From Thermaceae bacterium (GTDB lineage Bacteria > Deinococcota > Deinococci > Deinococcales > Thermaceae), in NCBI GenBank assembly GCA_015478585.1, contig JADMIM010000013.1, positions 1 to 55,781 on the forward strand: DNA of 55,781 nt, read 5' to 3'. Below the pieces are notes generated by a model. The model ran no database searches and was not told where the DNA came from. It saw only the letters and a list, made by a program, of their open reading frames with translations. Made by a program: the position numbers and the translations under genes. Below, one piece after another: positions 16,076 to 24,871 of the stretch; the stretch's first letter is position 1, and the number at the start of each line of letters is the position of its first letter.

Positions 16076-17509
16076 ATGAGTGCTACCCTGGTGATTTTGG
16101 GAGCCACCGGCGACCTAACCCGCCGCCTGCTGATGCCCGCGCTATACCGGCTATATACCATGGGCCACCTCGAGGGGCTCTCCATCGTGGGCTACGCCGT
16201 AGAGGACTGGAGCCGTGAGCAGTTCCTGGCCCACCTCGAGCAAAACCTACAGCAGTTCGCCCAGGACTTCGACCCCACCGCTTGGGCCCGCTTGGCAGGC
16301 CAGGTCAGTTATCGCTCAGGCGACCTCAGCGCCGAAAAACTGGGGGTGCTGCACGAGGGATTATCCCCTTCGGCGCTGTTTTATCTGGCCCTGCCTCCCA
16401 GCCTCTTCGGTACGGCAGCACAGGGGCTAGGGCAGGCCGGGCTGAACCAGGAAAATGGGGGCTACCGCCGCCTGGTAGTCGAGAAGCCTTTCGGCTACGA
16501 CCTGGCCTCTGCCGAGGCTCTGCGTACCCAGATGCACAGCTTTTGGGCCGAGGAGCAGGTCTACCGCATTGACCACTTCCTGGGCAAAGAAACCACCCAA
16601 AACCTGCTGGTATTTCGCTTTGCCAATCGCTTCATGGAGCCCTTATGGAACGCCCAGCACGTGGCCCAGGTACAGGTCACGTTTGCTGAAACCCTAGGCC
16701 TGGAGGGGCGCTGGCGCTACTACGACCAGGCCGGAGCCCTGCGGGATATGCTGCAAAACCACCTGATGCAGCTCTTGACCCTCACCGCCCTCGAGCCGCC
16801 CTCCTTTTGGGATGCCGAAATCCTGCGCGAGCACAAGGTGGAAGCCCTGCGCAGCGTGCGGCCCATCTTGCCCGAGCAGGTAGACCAGTTCGCCGTGCGC
16901 GGGCAGTACACCGCCGGACTGATGAAAGGCCAGCCGGTGCCGGGCTATTTGCAGGAGGAAAATATCCCTGCCACCTCGCACACCGAGACCTTCGCCGCGC
17001 TCAAGCTCTATCTCGACAACTGGCGCTGGAAAGGGGTGCCTTTCTACTTGCGCAGCGGCAAGCGCATGGCTGCCGACTATGCCGAGGTAGCAGTGCAGTT
17101 CCGCGAGGTGCCCACCCGGCTCTTCGATGGGGAGAGACACCTCAGCAACTGGCTGGTTTTTCGCATGAAGCCCCAGGAGTCTCTCGACATGGTGGCCTGG
17201 GCCAAGCGCCCAGGGCTCAACCTCGAGACCCGCAAGGTGGTGCTCTCGGCCCCCTACGAGCGCCAGGGCGACCCCGAGTATTCGGCCTACGAGCAGCTTC
17301 TCTTGGACGCGCTGCAAGGCGACCGGGCCCACTTCCTGCGCTTTGACGAGGTGGAGTGGGCCTGGCGGATTCTGGAGCCGGTGCTCTCAGCCTGGAAAGA
17401 GGGAAAACCTGAAGACTACGAGGCCAACTCCGAAGGCCCGGCTGCCCAGGCTGGCTTGATGGAGCCCGGTCAGATGTGGCGGCCCCTGAATATCCCCGAA
17501 GCGGAGTAG
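16076..17509 (+). CDS. zwf: Glucose-6-phosphate 1-dehydrogenase
   Basis: 477 residues; oxidises glucose-6-phosphate to 6-phosphogluconolactone with NAD(P)+, first step of the oxidative pentose phosphate route, cytoplasmic. LGATGDLTRR near residue 8 binds the nucleotide, EKPFGYD (136-142) and RIDHFLGKE (164-172, with catalytic-type His) are diagnostic. ATG 16076 is preferred to ATG 16067 because AGGAGG at 16061-16066 is 9 bases before the former and touches the latter. It is followed after 59 bases by a GH15 enzyme in the same direction. Confidence 0.95.
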   Translation: MSATLVILGATGDLTRRLLMPALYRLYTMGHLEGLSIVGYAVEDWSREQFLAHLEQNLQQFAQDFDPTAWARLAGQVSYRSGDLSAEKLGVLHEGLSPSALFYLALPPSLFGTAAQGLGQAGLNQENGGYRRLVVEKPFGYDLASAEALRTQMHSFWAEEQVYRIDHFLGKETTQNLLVFRFANRFMEPLWNAQHVAQVQVTFAETLGLEGRWRYYDQAGALRDMLQNHLMQLLTLTALEPPSFWDAEILREHKVEALRSVRPILPEQVDQFAVRGQYTAGLMKGQPVPGYLQEENIPATSHTETFAALKLYLDNWRWKGVPFYLRSGKRMAADYAEVAVQFREVPTRLFDGERHLSNWLVFRMKPQESLDMVAWAKRPGLNLETRKVVLSAPYERQGDPEYSAYEQLLLDALQGDRAHFLRFDEVEWAWRILEPVLSAWKEGKPEDYEANSEGPAAQAGLMEPGQMWRPLNIPEAE

Positions 17510-17568
17510 GGCTGGGTTTGGGGCCAGACTGCGCAATAGTTTAGCAGCGTCCAGTGCAGGAGGAATTG

Positions 17569-19851
17569 ATGGAAGCCTTTGGTAAACCCGGCATTCAGCC
17601 CACCTGGGCCAGCAGCGACAAGGATTTAATCAGCACCGCCCTCGGCTCGAGCCGAACCTGGCTGACCCTGGGCTATGGCATCCTCGACGAAGTGTTCTGG
17701 CCCAGCACCGGCGAGCCGCAAATTCGCGACCTAGGCTTTATCGTGGCGAAAGAGGGGGCCTGGTTCGAGGTCAAGCGGGTGCAGCGCTATACCCTTTCCA
17801 CTCCCCAGCCCGAGATTCCTTTGGCCCAGGTCGTCCACCAGGGCCAAGGCTACACCCTCGAGCTGGAGTTTTTGCCCGACCCCAGCCGCGATGTAATCCT
17901 GATTCGCTACCGCCTGGAAGGCCAGGGCTTCAAGCTGTATCCGCTGCTGGCCCCCCACCTGGGCAGCTCGGGTCTGGGCAACGCGGCCTGGGTAGGCCAG
18001 GATGGCCTCTATGCTCAAAAAGACTGGGCTGCCCTGGCCCTTACCTCGCAGGTCTCCTTCCTGCGGGCCAGTGCGGGCTACGTGGGGGCCTCGGATGGCT
18101 GGCAGGATTTCGACCAGCACGGGGCCATGACCTGGGCCTTTGCGCGGGCCGAGGCGGGCAACGTGGCCCTGATGGGCGAGCTGCCGGGGGGAGAGGGGGT
18201 GCTGGCCCTGGGTTTTGCCGAATCTGCCAAGGGAGCCCGAACCCTGGCGGCCTCGAGCCTGGCCGAGGGGTTTGGCCCCATCCGCGAGCGCTTTATCGCC
18301 GATTGGAAAGATTGGGCCAGTAGGCTCCGCATTTCCGCACCTGAGCCTACCCTGGCTAAAGAGGGCAAAATCTCGGCGATGGTGCTCAAAGTTCACGAGG
18401 ACACCACCTATCCCGGTGCAGTGGTAGCCAGCCTCTCTACCCCCTGGGGTTTCGCCCACGACGACCCCGGTGGCTATCATTTGGTCTGGCCCCGCGACGC
18501 AGCCGAGGCCGGGCTGGCCCTGTTGGCAGCGGGTCAGACCGAGGATGCAAGGCGGATGCTGGCCTACTTGGTGGCTACCCAGCAGCCGGATGGGCAGTGG
18601 GCACAGAACTTTTTCCCTGACGGTAGCTCCTACTGGCAGGGGGTTCAGCTCGACGAGGCCGCCTTTCCGGTGTTGTTGGCTTGCAAGCTCGAGGAGGGCG
18701 GACACCTGGGCAACCTGCAATTGCCCGCGACCACTATGGTGCGCAAGGCCCTGGCCTTTATCGCCCAGACCGGCCCCAGCAGCCCCCAGGATCGCTGGGA
18801 AGAGAACGCCGGAGCCAACCCCTTTACACTGGCGGCCCTCATCGCGGCTCTGGTAGCCGGGGCCGAACTGGGGTTTCTGGAGGAGGGCGATAAACACTAC
18901 GCGCTTTCGCTGGCCGATAGCTGGAATGCCCAGATTGAGGAGTGGACTTACGTCACCGATACCGGTCTCGACCATCAGTATGCCATCCAGGGGCACTATG
19001 TCCGCATCACCCCACCTGGTCAGACCGCGCTGCGTGGGGAGCTGGTGGTGAAAAACCGCCAGGGTGAGGAACTGCCCATCCGCAGGCTGATTGGCCTCGA
19101 GTTCCTCTACTTGGTGCGCCTGGGGCTGCGCTCCGCCGACGACCCCCGCATCCGCGACACCCTCAAGCTAGTGGACGCGCTGCTGCGGGTAGAAACCCCC
19201 AGCGGCCCTTTCTACCACCGCTATAACGAGGACGGCTACGGCGAACACGCCGATGGTAGCCCCTTCGACGGCTCGGGTATCGGGCGGGTCTGGCCCCTGC
19301 TGGCTGGGGAGCGGGGGCACTACGCGCTGTTGGCTGGCGAAGACCCCCTGCCCTACCTGCGAGCCATGGCTATTGCCACCAGCATCGGCGGCCTGATCCC
19401 CGAGCAGGTCTGGGACAGTGACCCTATCCCGGAAAAGGGGCTCTACCCCGGAAAGCCCAGTGGTAGCGCGATGCCCTTAGTCTGGGCCCATGCCGAGTTT
19501 CTCAAGCTGCTCCTGGCGGTGCAAAACCACCAGCCCACCGAATGGCTGCAAGCCGTGGCCAACCGCTACCGCCAGCCGACGGCTTCAGAGGTCTGGCACT
19601 GGCGCACCGACGGGCCAGTCGGACAGCTCCCTAAAGTGAGCACGCTCCTGATTGAAGACCCCCATCCTTTTACTTTGCGCCTGGGCTTTGATGGTTGGCA
19701 GGGTGTCCACGAACTCGAGGCCACTCCCCTGGGGCTGGGCCTCTACGGGGTACGCCTCGAGGCCGCAGCCTTGCAGGGACACGCCACGCTGGAGTTCACC
19801 CGCCGCTTCGGGGAAAGCTGGGAAGGCCAGAACTATCAGATCGTCCTCTGA
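17569..19851 (+). CDS. GH15 glucoamylase (glucan 1,4-alpha-glucosidase)
   Basis: 760 residues. N-terminal beta-sandwich domain of about 270 residues, then an (alpha/alpha)6 catalytic domain: YHLVWPRDAAEAG, QLDEAAFP, RWEENAG (general acid region) and GRVWPLLAGERGHY (general base region), followed by a beta-rich C-terminal part. Releases glucose from the non-reducing ends of alpha-glucans. No signal peptide is seen, so it is probably cytoplasmic and works on internal glycogen or maltodextrins, fitting zwf upstream. ATG 17569 has AGGAGG 5 bases before, better than the GTG at 17554. The aquaporin gene starts 4 bases after its stop. Confidence 0.92.
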   Translation: MEAFGKPGIQPTWASSDKDLISTALGSSRTWLTLGYGILDEVFWPSTGEPQIRDLGFIVAKEGAWFEVKRVQRYTLSTPQPEIPLAQVVHQGQGYTLELEFLPDPSRDVILIRYRLEGQGFKLYPLLAPHLGSSGLGNAAWVGQDGLYAQKDWAALALTSQVSFLRASAGYVGASDGWQDFDQHGAMTWAFARAEAGNVALMGELPGGEGVLALGFAESAKGARTLAASSLAEGFGPIRERFIADWKDWASRLRISAPEPTLAKEGKISAMVLKVHEDTTYPGAVVASLSTPWGFAHDDPGGYHLVWPRDAAEAGLALLAAGQTEDARRMLAYLVATQQPDGQWAQNFFPDGSSYWQGVQLDEAAFPVLLACKLEEGGHLGNLQLPATTMVRKALAFIAQTGPSSPQDRWEENAGANPFTLAALIAALVAGAELGFLEEGDKHYALSLADSWNAQIEEWTYVTDTGLDHQYAIQGHYVRITPPGQTALRGELVVKNRQGEELPIRRLIGLEFLYLVRLGLRSADDPRIRDTLKLVDALLRVETPSGPFYHRYNEDGYGEHADGSPFDGSGIGRVWPLLAGERGHYALLAGEDPLPYLRAMAIATSIGGLIPEQVWDSDPIPEKGLYPGKPSGSAMPLVWAHAEFLKLLLAVQNHQPTEWLQAVANRYRQPTASEVWHWRTDGPVGQLPKVSTLLIEDPHPFTLRLGFDGWQGVHELEATPLGLGLYGVRLEAAALQGHATLEFTRRFGESWEGQNYQIVL

Positions 19852-19855
19852 GCCC

Positions 19856-20626
19856 ATGTCCCGCACCCCTCTCCTTTGGTTGCCCTGGCCGGTTTTTTGG
19901 GCCGAGTTGCTGGGCACCTTGGTTCTAGTAGCGCTGGGCTGCTCGCTGGTCATCTTGGACTTTGGCATCGGCAGCCCGGTATCCAAACTGTTGCCGGATG
20001 CCTTGGCCAGGCGAGTACTGACCGGTTTTCTGTTCGGCTCCATCGGAGCCCTGATTGCTCTATCCTGGGTGGGCCGCGAGAGTGGAGCCCATATCAACCC
20101 CATAGTCACGCTGGCCTTTTGGCTGCTGGGCAAACTGAAGGGGCGCTACGTGCCGGGCTACTTGTTGGCCCAACTGCTGGGCGGAGCCCTGGGGGGGTTG
20201 CCCCTGCTGCTATGGGGCACTATGGGCCAAAGCGTGCAGTATGCTGCCACCGTGCCAGGAACGGCTGGCCCTGGAGTAGCTCTAATCGGGGAGACCGTAA
20301 CCACTTTTTTGCTGGTGGTAGGGCTTTTCTTTTTTGTGGGCCAGCCCTGCCTGCGCCGCTATACCCCCCTGTTGTTCCCCTTTCTCTACGCTTTGATGGT
20401 GGGCCTCGAGGCTCCGCTCTCGGGAACCAGCACCAACCCTGCCCGCAGCCTGGGGCCAGCCCTGGTAGCCGGGGTCTGGACGGACTACTGGCTGTACTGG
20501 GCCGGGCCACTGCTGGGCCTAGGGCTGGGCCTGTGGCTTTTGTACAACCTGCCTCAGCTCGAGGCCGAAGTTGCCAAGCTCTACCACTTCCAACACGACC
20601 CCCACAGAATCTTTAGGCTTGATTGA
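19856..20626 (+). CDS. MIP family aquaporin/glycerol facilitator-like channel
   Basis: 256 residues with six hydrophobic spans. The two half-helix motifs are visible: NPI at 81-83 in SGAHINPIV (normally NPA) and NPA at 194-196 in GTSTNPARSLGPAL. Members pass water, glycerol or other small neutral solutes through the cytoplasmic membrane. The Ala-to-Ile change in the first motif could narrow or alter the pore. Starts 4 bases after the GH15 stop, so translation is probably coupled; an intrinsic terminator follows at 20628. Confidence 0.9.
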   Translation: MSRTPLLWLPWPVFWAELLGTLVLVALGCSLVILDFGIGSPVSKLLPDALARRVLTGFLFGSIGALIALSWVGRESGAHINPIVTLAFWLLGKLKGRYVPGYLLAQLLGGALGGLPLLLWGTMGQSVQYAATVPGTAGPGVALIGETVTTFLLVVGLFFFVGQPCLRRYTPLLFPFLYALMVGLEAPLSGTSTNPARSLGPALVAGVWTDYWLYWAGPLLGLGLGLWLLYNLPQLEAEVAKLYHFQHDPHRIFRLD

Positions 20627-20627
20627 T

Positions 20628-20654
20628 GCTGGGGCTGGATTTGGCCCCAGCTTT
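20628..20654 (+). terminator. Intrinsic terminator after the aquaporin gene
   Basis: GCTGGGGC (20628-20635) pairs with GCCCCAGC (20644-20651) and is followed by TTTA. It closes the GH15-aquaporin unit. Confidence 0.6.
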
Positions 20655-20715
20655 ACCCGAACATCTGCCAGCGCCCCCACAGCATTTTCCCGCGAATATC
20701 CGGTATGGCGGCAGA

Positions 20716-21525
20716 CTATCCTAATAAGCCTATTTCCTCGAGTAGCCCTTTGAGCATCTCGAGGTTTTTTAGCGCATGCCCTTTGGTGGTGTTGTTGAAA
20801 ATGAACCAGGCCTGCGTCAGAGTTTCCTGCTCCTGCGCTTGGGCTAAAGCCTGTACCCACTCCTTTAGCTCCTCGGGGCTATACAGATAATCGTGCCGCT
20901 CGGATTGGTCTTTGCCCTCGTACCACTTCTCCTTATTGCGCCCGGAAAGACGGATATAAGCAATCTCGCAGGTGACGTGAAGCTGGTTTTTGGGCAACCC
21001 CGGCAAGGGCGGATAATCGGTGCTCGTCCAGATGAGCCCGGCCTGCTTGAAGGCCTCGCGCACCTCACCTGAGTCCCAGGAGTTGTGGCGAAACTCTACC
21101 GCCAACCCGCCCGGGGCCCGTTCCTTATCGGCAAAACGCTGGGTTAATGCGGTGAAGTATTTGCGGTTTTCCGGGGTGCGGTGGAAGCGCTGTGGAAACT
21201 GCGCCAGGAATGGCCCCAGTACTCCCGCCTCGCGTAGCGGGGCTACTGACTCGAATAGTCGCTGATAATCGTCGTCGCTGGCGTTCAGCTCGTGGGTCAT
21301 GGATTGGTGAATCTTGATGGCCCAGTGGACGTGCCCGCCGCTCTTTTTCAGCATTCCACCAAACGCCTTGAGGCCGGGGATGTTATAGAACGAGGAGTTC
21401 AGTTCCACCGCAGTGAAGTGCTGGGCATATATCGAAAGCCACTCGTCCTTTTTGGCCTCGAGGGGGTAGAGCTGGCCCACCCAGTCGTCGTTGGTATAGC
21501 CGCCGGTTCCCAGGTAGATTTCCAT
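20716..21525 (-). CDS. DUF72 family protein (YecE type)
   Basis: 269 residues. LGTGGYTNDDWVGQLYP near the start, VELNSSFYNIP, FLAQFPQRFH, AVEFRHNSW, YIRLSGRN and WFIFNNTTKGHA are hallmark stretches of the TIM-barrel DUF72 family. Biochemical function is not established. The ATG at 21525 lies 6 bases after a -10 box TAACAT (21532-21537 on this strand), so the mRNA is likely leaderless. Confidence 0.9.
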   Translation of the reverse strand: MEIYLGTGGYTNDDWVGQLYPLEAKKDEWLSIYAQHFTAVELNSSFYNIPGLKAFGGMLKKSGGHVHWAIKIHQSMTHELNASDDDYQRLFESVAPLREAGVLGPFLAQFPQRFHRTPENRKYFTALTQRFADKERAPGGLAVEFRHNSWDSGEVREAFKQAGLIWTSTDYPPLPGLPKNQLHVTCEIAYIRLSGRNKEKWYEGKDQSERHDYLYSPEELKEWVQALAQAQEQETLTQAWFIFNNTTKGHALKNLEMLKGLLEEIGLLG

Positions 21526-21603
21526 GTCTTTATGTTAACAGCTAACTGGGGAAAGTGGGGAGCAGTAGATTCTGGGGTCGTCCATTCAGCTAAAAAAGCG
21601 AGT

Positions 21604-21713
21604 GTCATTCTGAGGAGCGCCCTTTGCGACGAAGAATCTGATGTGCTGTCCTGCTCTGCATTCAGACCACAGTAGCGCATCAGATTCTTCGCCAACACCA
21701 GGCTCAGAATGAC
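21604..21713. repeat. MITE-like inverted-repeat element A
   Basis: Ends GTCATTCTGAG (21604) and CTCAGAATGAC (21703) are perfect inverted repeats; inside them GAAGAATCTGATG (21631) is mirrored by CATCAGATTCTTC (21678). The 110-base element has no open frame. Related sequence is at 32648-32795. The whole gap 21526-21808 otherwise holds only the DUF72 promoter and short inverted CCCTACG/CGTAGGG arms near 21765. Confidence 0.65.
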
Positions 21714-21808
21714 AAGAGTGGTGATTTTGTAGGTTGGTGACTTCGGAACAGACCCGCTCAACCCTCCCTACGCCGTAGGGAGGGCACTCGAGGGCGTGGT
21801 CTTAACGT

Positions 21809-22477
21809 CTACGGGTCTGCGCCGGTGGGGTCGGTGAGGGCTTCGATAATCTCATCTGGGGTTTCTACGAGCCGAATCAGGTCAAGGTCTCCGGGGGCTA
21901 TTGCGCCCTCGGTCAACAGCGTCCCTTTCATCCAGTCCAGCAGGCCCGACCAGTACGCTTTAGGCAGGGCAAAAATGGGAAACTTGTGAACCTTGCCAGT
22001 CTGCACCAGCACCAGCACCTCGGCCAGCTCATCCAGGCTACCAAATCCTCCGGGCAGCACCACAAAGGCGCTGGCATAGCGCACAAACATCAGCTTGCGG
22101 GTAAAGAAATAGCGATAGCTGAGGGCGTGGGTCTGGTAGGGATTGGCTTCCTGCTCGTGGGGAAGGCGGATATTGAGGCCCACCGAAACCCCTCCCGCAC
22201 GGTAGGCCCCTTTGTTGGCTGCTTCCATCAGCCCTGGCCCGCCGCCCGTGACTACCCCGAACCCGGCTTCCACCAGCCGCCGCCCGAGGTATTCGGCCTG
22301 GGCATAGTGGGGATTCTCGAGGCCAAACCGCGCCGAGCCAAACACCGAAACCAGCGGCACACTCAGCTCCGAGAGCACCTCGAAGCCCTCGACAATTTCC
22401 GAAACAATGCGCCACAAGCGCCACGAATCCTGGTGGTGGAGTTGGTCTATTTCGGGGCGGGGGTCGGTGGGTTGCAT
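21809..22477 (-). CDS. LOG family protein (TIGR00730 type)
   Basis: 222 residues with the two lysine-decarboxylase-like motifs TGGGPGLMEAANKGA and LPGGFGSLDELAEV. Characterised relatives are cytokinin riboside 5'-monophosphate phosphoribohydrolases or nucleotide 5'-monophosphate nucleosidases; the bacterial substrate is uncertain. ATG 22477 has AGGGG 3 bases before. Divergent from the Uma2 gene. Confidence 0.88.
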   Translation of the reverse strand: MQPTDPRPEIDQLHHQDSWRLWRIVSEIVEGFEVLSELSVPLVSVFGSARFGLENPHYAQAEYLGRRLVEAGFGVVTGGGPGLMEAANKGAYRAGGVSVGLNIRLPHEQEANPYQTHALSYRYFFTRKLMFVRYASAFVVLPGGFGSLDELAEVLVLVQTGKVHKFPIFALPKAYWSGLLDWMKGTLLTEGAIAPGDLDLIRLVETPDEIIEALTDPTGADP

Positions 22478-22641
22478 TGGCCCCTAAGTCTACCGGACGA
22501 GATGGCGGGAGGCTTTGTGTTCGCTTCCCCTTTCCCGCCTCCCAGAAGTGCTTTTTTCATACCGACCTCCACTGCGAGGGTGGGGCTCAGAGGACTATAC
22601 GCACCCAGCGAACAGACCGAACAAGTTGCTACACTGTAGGC

Positions 22642-23157
22642 ATGGCAATCAGGCACCGCTTCAGCATTGAGGAATTCGAGCGGCTGTACCAGGACGTGCA
22701 GAATATTGAGCTGCTCGAGGGGGAAATCTACCATATGAGCCCAATCGGCCCGAAGCACAACTACCGGGTGATGCAGCTCAACCACCGGCTTTCCCAACTG
22801 TTCGGCGAGCGGGCCAGGGTTCAGGTTCAGGGTTCGATTCGCCTGCTGGACAAATCCGAGCCTCAGCCCGATTTTTCCCTGGTCAAGCTGCCTGAAGAGC
22901 AGTACCAGAGCCGTCTACCACAGGAGAACGACGTAATACTCATCATTGAAGTCAGCGATTCGACCCTGGCTTATGACCGTGACGAGAAGTTACCTGCCTA
23001 CGCCGAGGCTGGAATCTCTGAGTATTGGATCGTGAACTTGAACGAGGATGTTTTAGAGGTCTACCGTGAACCCATCGGACGCAACTACCGCTCGAGGACG
23101 CTCTACCGCGCCGGGGAGCCGGTGGAGTTTATGGGGGAGAGGCTGGAGTGGTGGTGA
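22642..23157 (+). CDS. Uma2 family (DUF820) PD-(D/E)XK nuclease-fold protein
   Basis: 171 residues. ELLEGEIYHMSPIGPKHN, QPDFSLVK (Asp of the nuclease fold), ILIIEVSDSTLAYDRDEKLPAYAEAGI (Glu-x-Ser and Lys) and EYWIVNL are the conserved Uma2 blocks. Family members are predicted restriction-endonuclease-like proteins of unknown role, abundant in cyanobacteria and Thermales. ATG 22642 lies 6 bases after TACACT (22630-22635), so probably leaderless; an upstream in-frame extension to 22477 is not used. A second member is at 48802-49344. Confidence 0.88.
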   Translation: MAIRHRFSIEEFERLYQDVQNIELLEGEIYHMSPIGPKHNYRVMQLNHRLSQLFGERARVQVQGSIRLLDKSEPQPDFSLVKLPEEQYQSRLPQENDVILIIEVSDSTLAYDRDEKLPAYAEAGISEYWIVNLNEDVLEVYREPIGRNYRSRTLYRAGEPVEFMGERLEWW

Positions 23158-23239
23158 AAGCTATTCCGCACCGCCTTGATTCGGCAGGGAATTGAGGTGG
23201 CCTCGCACCTTTGGTCTGGAGTGGTGGTGAACGTGAGCC

Positions 23240-23268
23240 TTGACAGTTTGGTATACCGCCGTTAGGCT
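23240..23268 (+). promoter_or_regulatory. Lysine operon promoter
   Basis: TTGACA (23240-23245), 17-base spacer, TAGGCT (23263-23268). The leader peptide ATG is 11 bases after the -10 box. It is one of the clearest -35/-10 pairs in the window. Confidence 0.75.
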
Positions 23269-23279
23269 TAGCACTCGAG

Positions 23280-23324
23280 ATGACCCTAAGTGCAAAAAAA
23301 CCAACCGCCGGGGAGCTAGTCTGA
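23280..23324 (+). CDS. Lysine operon leader peptide (14 aa, Lys-Lys)
   Basis: ATG at 23280 opens a 14-codon frame MTLSAKKPTAGELV ended by TGA at 23322. Two adjacent AAA codons (23295-23300) lie in its first half. It starts just after the promoter and ends 27 bases before an intrinsic terminator that precedes the homocitrate synthase gene, the layout of amino-acid attenuation leaders. I recall leader-peptide attenuation being described for the Thermus thermophilus lysine cluster but cannot confirm it here. Too short for conventional gene finders. Confidence 0.7.
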   Translation: MTLSAKKPTAGELV

Positions 23325-23379
23325 ACTAGTCCGCGCATCTGCGTGCCCCGGCCTGCGAAGAAAACGCAGGCTTTTTTTT
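23307..23379 (+). terminator. Attenuator terminator of the lysine operon
   Basis: GCCTGCG (23351-23357), loop aagaaaa, CGCAGGC (23365-23371), then T8 to 23379: a textbook intrinsic terminator only 17-26 bases before the homocitrate synthase start. Upstream, GCCGGGG (23307-23313, inside the leader frame) can pair with CCCCGGC (23346-23352), which shares two bases with the terminator arm, and CTAGT/ACTAG (23316-23330) forms a small hairpin, so alternative folds exist. Confidence 0.75.
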
Positions 23380-23405
23380 GAATTATTTAGACCAGGATGG
23401 GAGTT

Positions 23406-24656
23406 ATGGAAAACCGGGAACCATACCAAGCTCAACCCAGCCGCATCGAGATCGTGGATACCACCTTCCGCGATGGTCAGCAGTCGCCGCTCTTGTTTGA
23501 TACCGAAAAGTACCGCTTCAGCCTCGAGGAGAAAAAACTGCTGCTGGCTGGGCTGATCGAGCTGGGCGTGACCCATATCGAGTTCTTCTCACCGGTGGTG
23601 GGCAAGGCCGAAGAACACGACGTGCGCGAGCTGATAGCCTACGCCAAAACCCTCACCTCGAAACAGCTTTTGTTGTTGGCCCACTGCCGCTGCAACTTTG
23701 CCGATATCCAAAAGGCTCTCGAGGTGGGCTGCAACGGGCTGAACTTGTATCTGGGTATCTCCCCCCTGGCCCAGGAGTTCAACGCCCAGAAGAGCCTCGA
23801 GGAGTCCGTCGCGCTGGTGAGCGAAGTCGCCCGCCGTACCAGGGAAACCCATCCGGGTTTATATATCCGCTTTAGCGCCGAAGATGCCTTCAGAACCCAT
23901 AGAGAAGATATGTTTTGCCTCTACGATGCCGTCTACCCTTATGTAAATACCTTTGGGATGCCTGACACCGTGGGCCTGGCCGAGCCGGAGGACGTGGAGG
24001 CAGTGGTATCCACCCTGCGCCAGCGGTATCCCGAGGTGGGCCTGGAGTGCCACTTTCACAACGACCGGGGCTTGGCCCTGGCCAACGTGAACGCAGCAGT
24101 GCGGGCCGGGGTGAACTATGTGGATGCCTCCATCTGGGGTTTGGCGGAGCGTTCAGGCATCCCGTCGGTCACGGGCGTATTGTTCAACCTCTCCAAACGC
24201 CACCCGGAAATTGCCGCCCAGTACAACCTCAGCCAGTGCTACCCGCTCAACGTGCTGATGGCCTCGATTCTGGGCACGCTCGTCCCCTACACCGAGCCGA
24301 TCTCGCTCACCAATCGTACCCACACCGCTGGGGTTCACCAGAAAGCTGTGCTAGGCGAGAAACGGGTCTACGAGGCGCATGGTTTGCACGACTTCGGGGT
24401 GGACAAAAACCAACTGCTGCTGGGGCCGCTTTCGGGCTGGAACCTGATTTACTATTACCTCAAGGAAGTCGAGAATCTGGCTATCAGCAAGGAGCAGGCC
24501 AAGATGCTGGCACAGGAATTCAAGGCCCGTACCCACGAGATCGGGCGCAGCAAAAAGCCCGAGGAACTGCTGCTCGAGCTGGCCTCGGCCCACCACATCC
24601 CCCGCAGCCAACTGCCCGAAGAAGTGCCCACGGCCCGCCTAGAGAACCTGGATTAG
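23406..24656 (+). CDS. Homocitrate synthase (DRE-TIM metallolyase)
   Basis: 416 residues from ATG 23406 (AGGA 8 bases upstream; the ATG at 23397 directly abuts AGG). IVDTTFRDGQQSP carries the DRE-TIM RDxxQ motif, LECHFHNDRGLALANVNAA the metal-binding HxHND, and THTAGVHQKA the C-terminal HxAGVHxKA block. It would condense 2-oxoglutarate and acetyl-CoA, first step of the aminoadipate route to lysine. Family members also include isopropylmalate and citramalate synthases; the Lys-Lys attenuator and the downstream lysT/U/W/X/Y/Z genes favour homocitrate. The N-terminal motif differs from the LREGEQSPGA form I recall for T. thermophilus, so it may be a different subclass. Confidence 0.85.
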   Translation: MENREPYQAQPSRIEIVDTTFRDGQQSPLLFDTEKYRFSLEEKKLLLAGLIELGVTHIEFFSPVVGKAEEHDVRELIAYAKTLTSKQLLLLAHCRCNFADIQKALEVGCNGLNLYLGISPLAQEFNAQKSLEESVALVSEVARRTRETHPGLYIRFSAEDAFRTHREDMFCLYDAVYPYVNTFGMPDTVGLAEPEDVEAVVSTLRQRYPEVGLECHFHNDRGLALANVNAAVRAGVNYVDASIWGLAERSGIPSVTGVLFNLSKRHPEIAAQYNLSQCYPLNVLMASILGTLVPYTEPISLTNRTHTAGVHQKAVLGEKRVYEAHGLHDFGVDKNQLLLGPLSGWNLIYYYLKEVENLAISKEQAKMLAQEFKARTHEIGRSKKPEELLLELASAHHIPRSQLPEEVPTARLENLD

Positions 24657-24664
24657 CGCGTATG

Positions 24665-24871
24665 TTAGAGCTTTTGATACTCTTCCTCGGTCAAGCCAAT
24701 CTGTTTGAGAATGGCTTTCCAGGTTCCCTTTTTCAGCTCTTTACGGTGAAAGGCGACGACGGTTTTTCTACCGTCGGGATGACGGAAAAACCGGTGGCTG
24801 CCCTTGGCTTCCGCCTCCTCCAAACCCATCTTCTTAAGTTTGCGAACCACCTCGTCGGGCTTAGGCGGCAT
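24665..24871 (-). CDS. hicA: HicA-type mRNA interferase toxin
   Basis: 68 residues, within the usual HicA size. KLKKMGLEEAEAKGSHRFFRHPDGR holds the GSH catalytic His, followed by VAFHRKELKKGTWKAILKQIG, the typical basic dsRBD-like ending. HicA cleaves mRNA during translation. Its start overlaps the hicB stop by 11 bases, antitoxin first. It lies antisense, 8 bases after the homocitrate synthase stop. Confidence 0.88.
   Translation of the reverse strand: MPPKPDEVVRKLKKMGLEEAEAKGSHRFFRHPDGRKTVVAFHRKELKKGTWKAILKQIGLTEEEYQKL

Noticed and set aside
17554-17568. GTG 17554 as GH15 start
   Set aside because: The AGGAGG at 17558-17563 would lie after it; it fits ATG 17569 instead.
17731-18996. A 421-codon open frame opposite the GH15 gene
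   Set aside because: Antisense shadow of a GC-rich gene; no protein family motif, no start signal, while the plus strand has all GH15 motifs.
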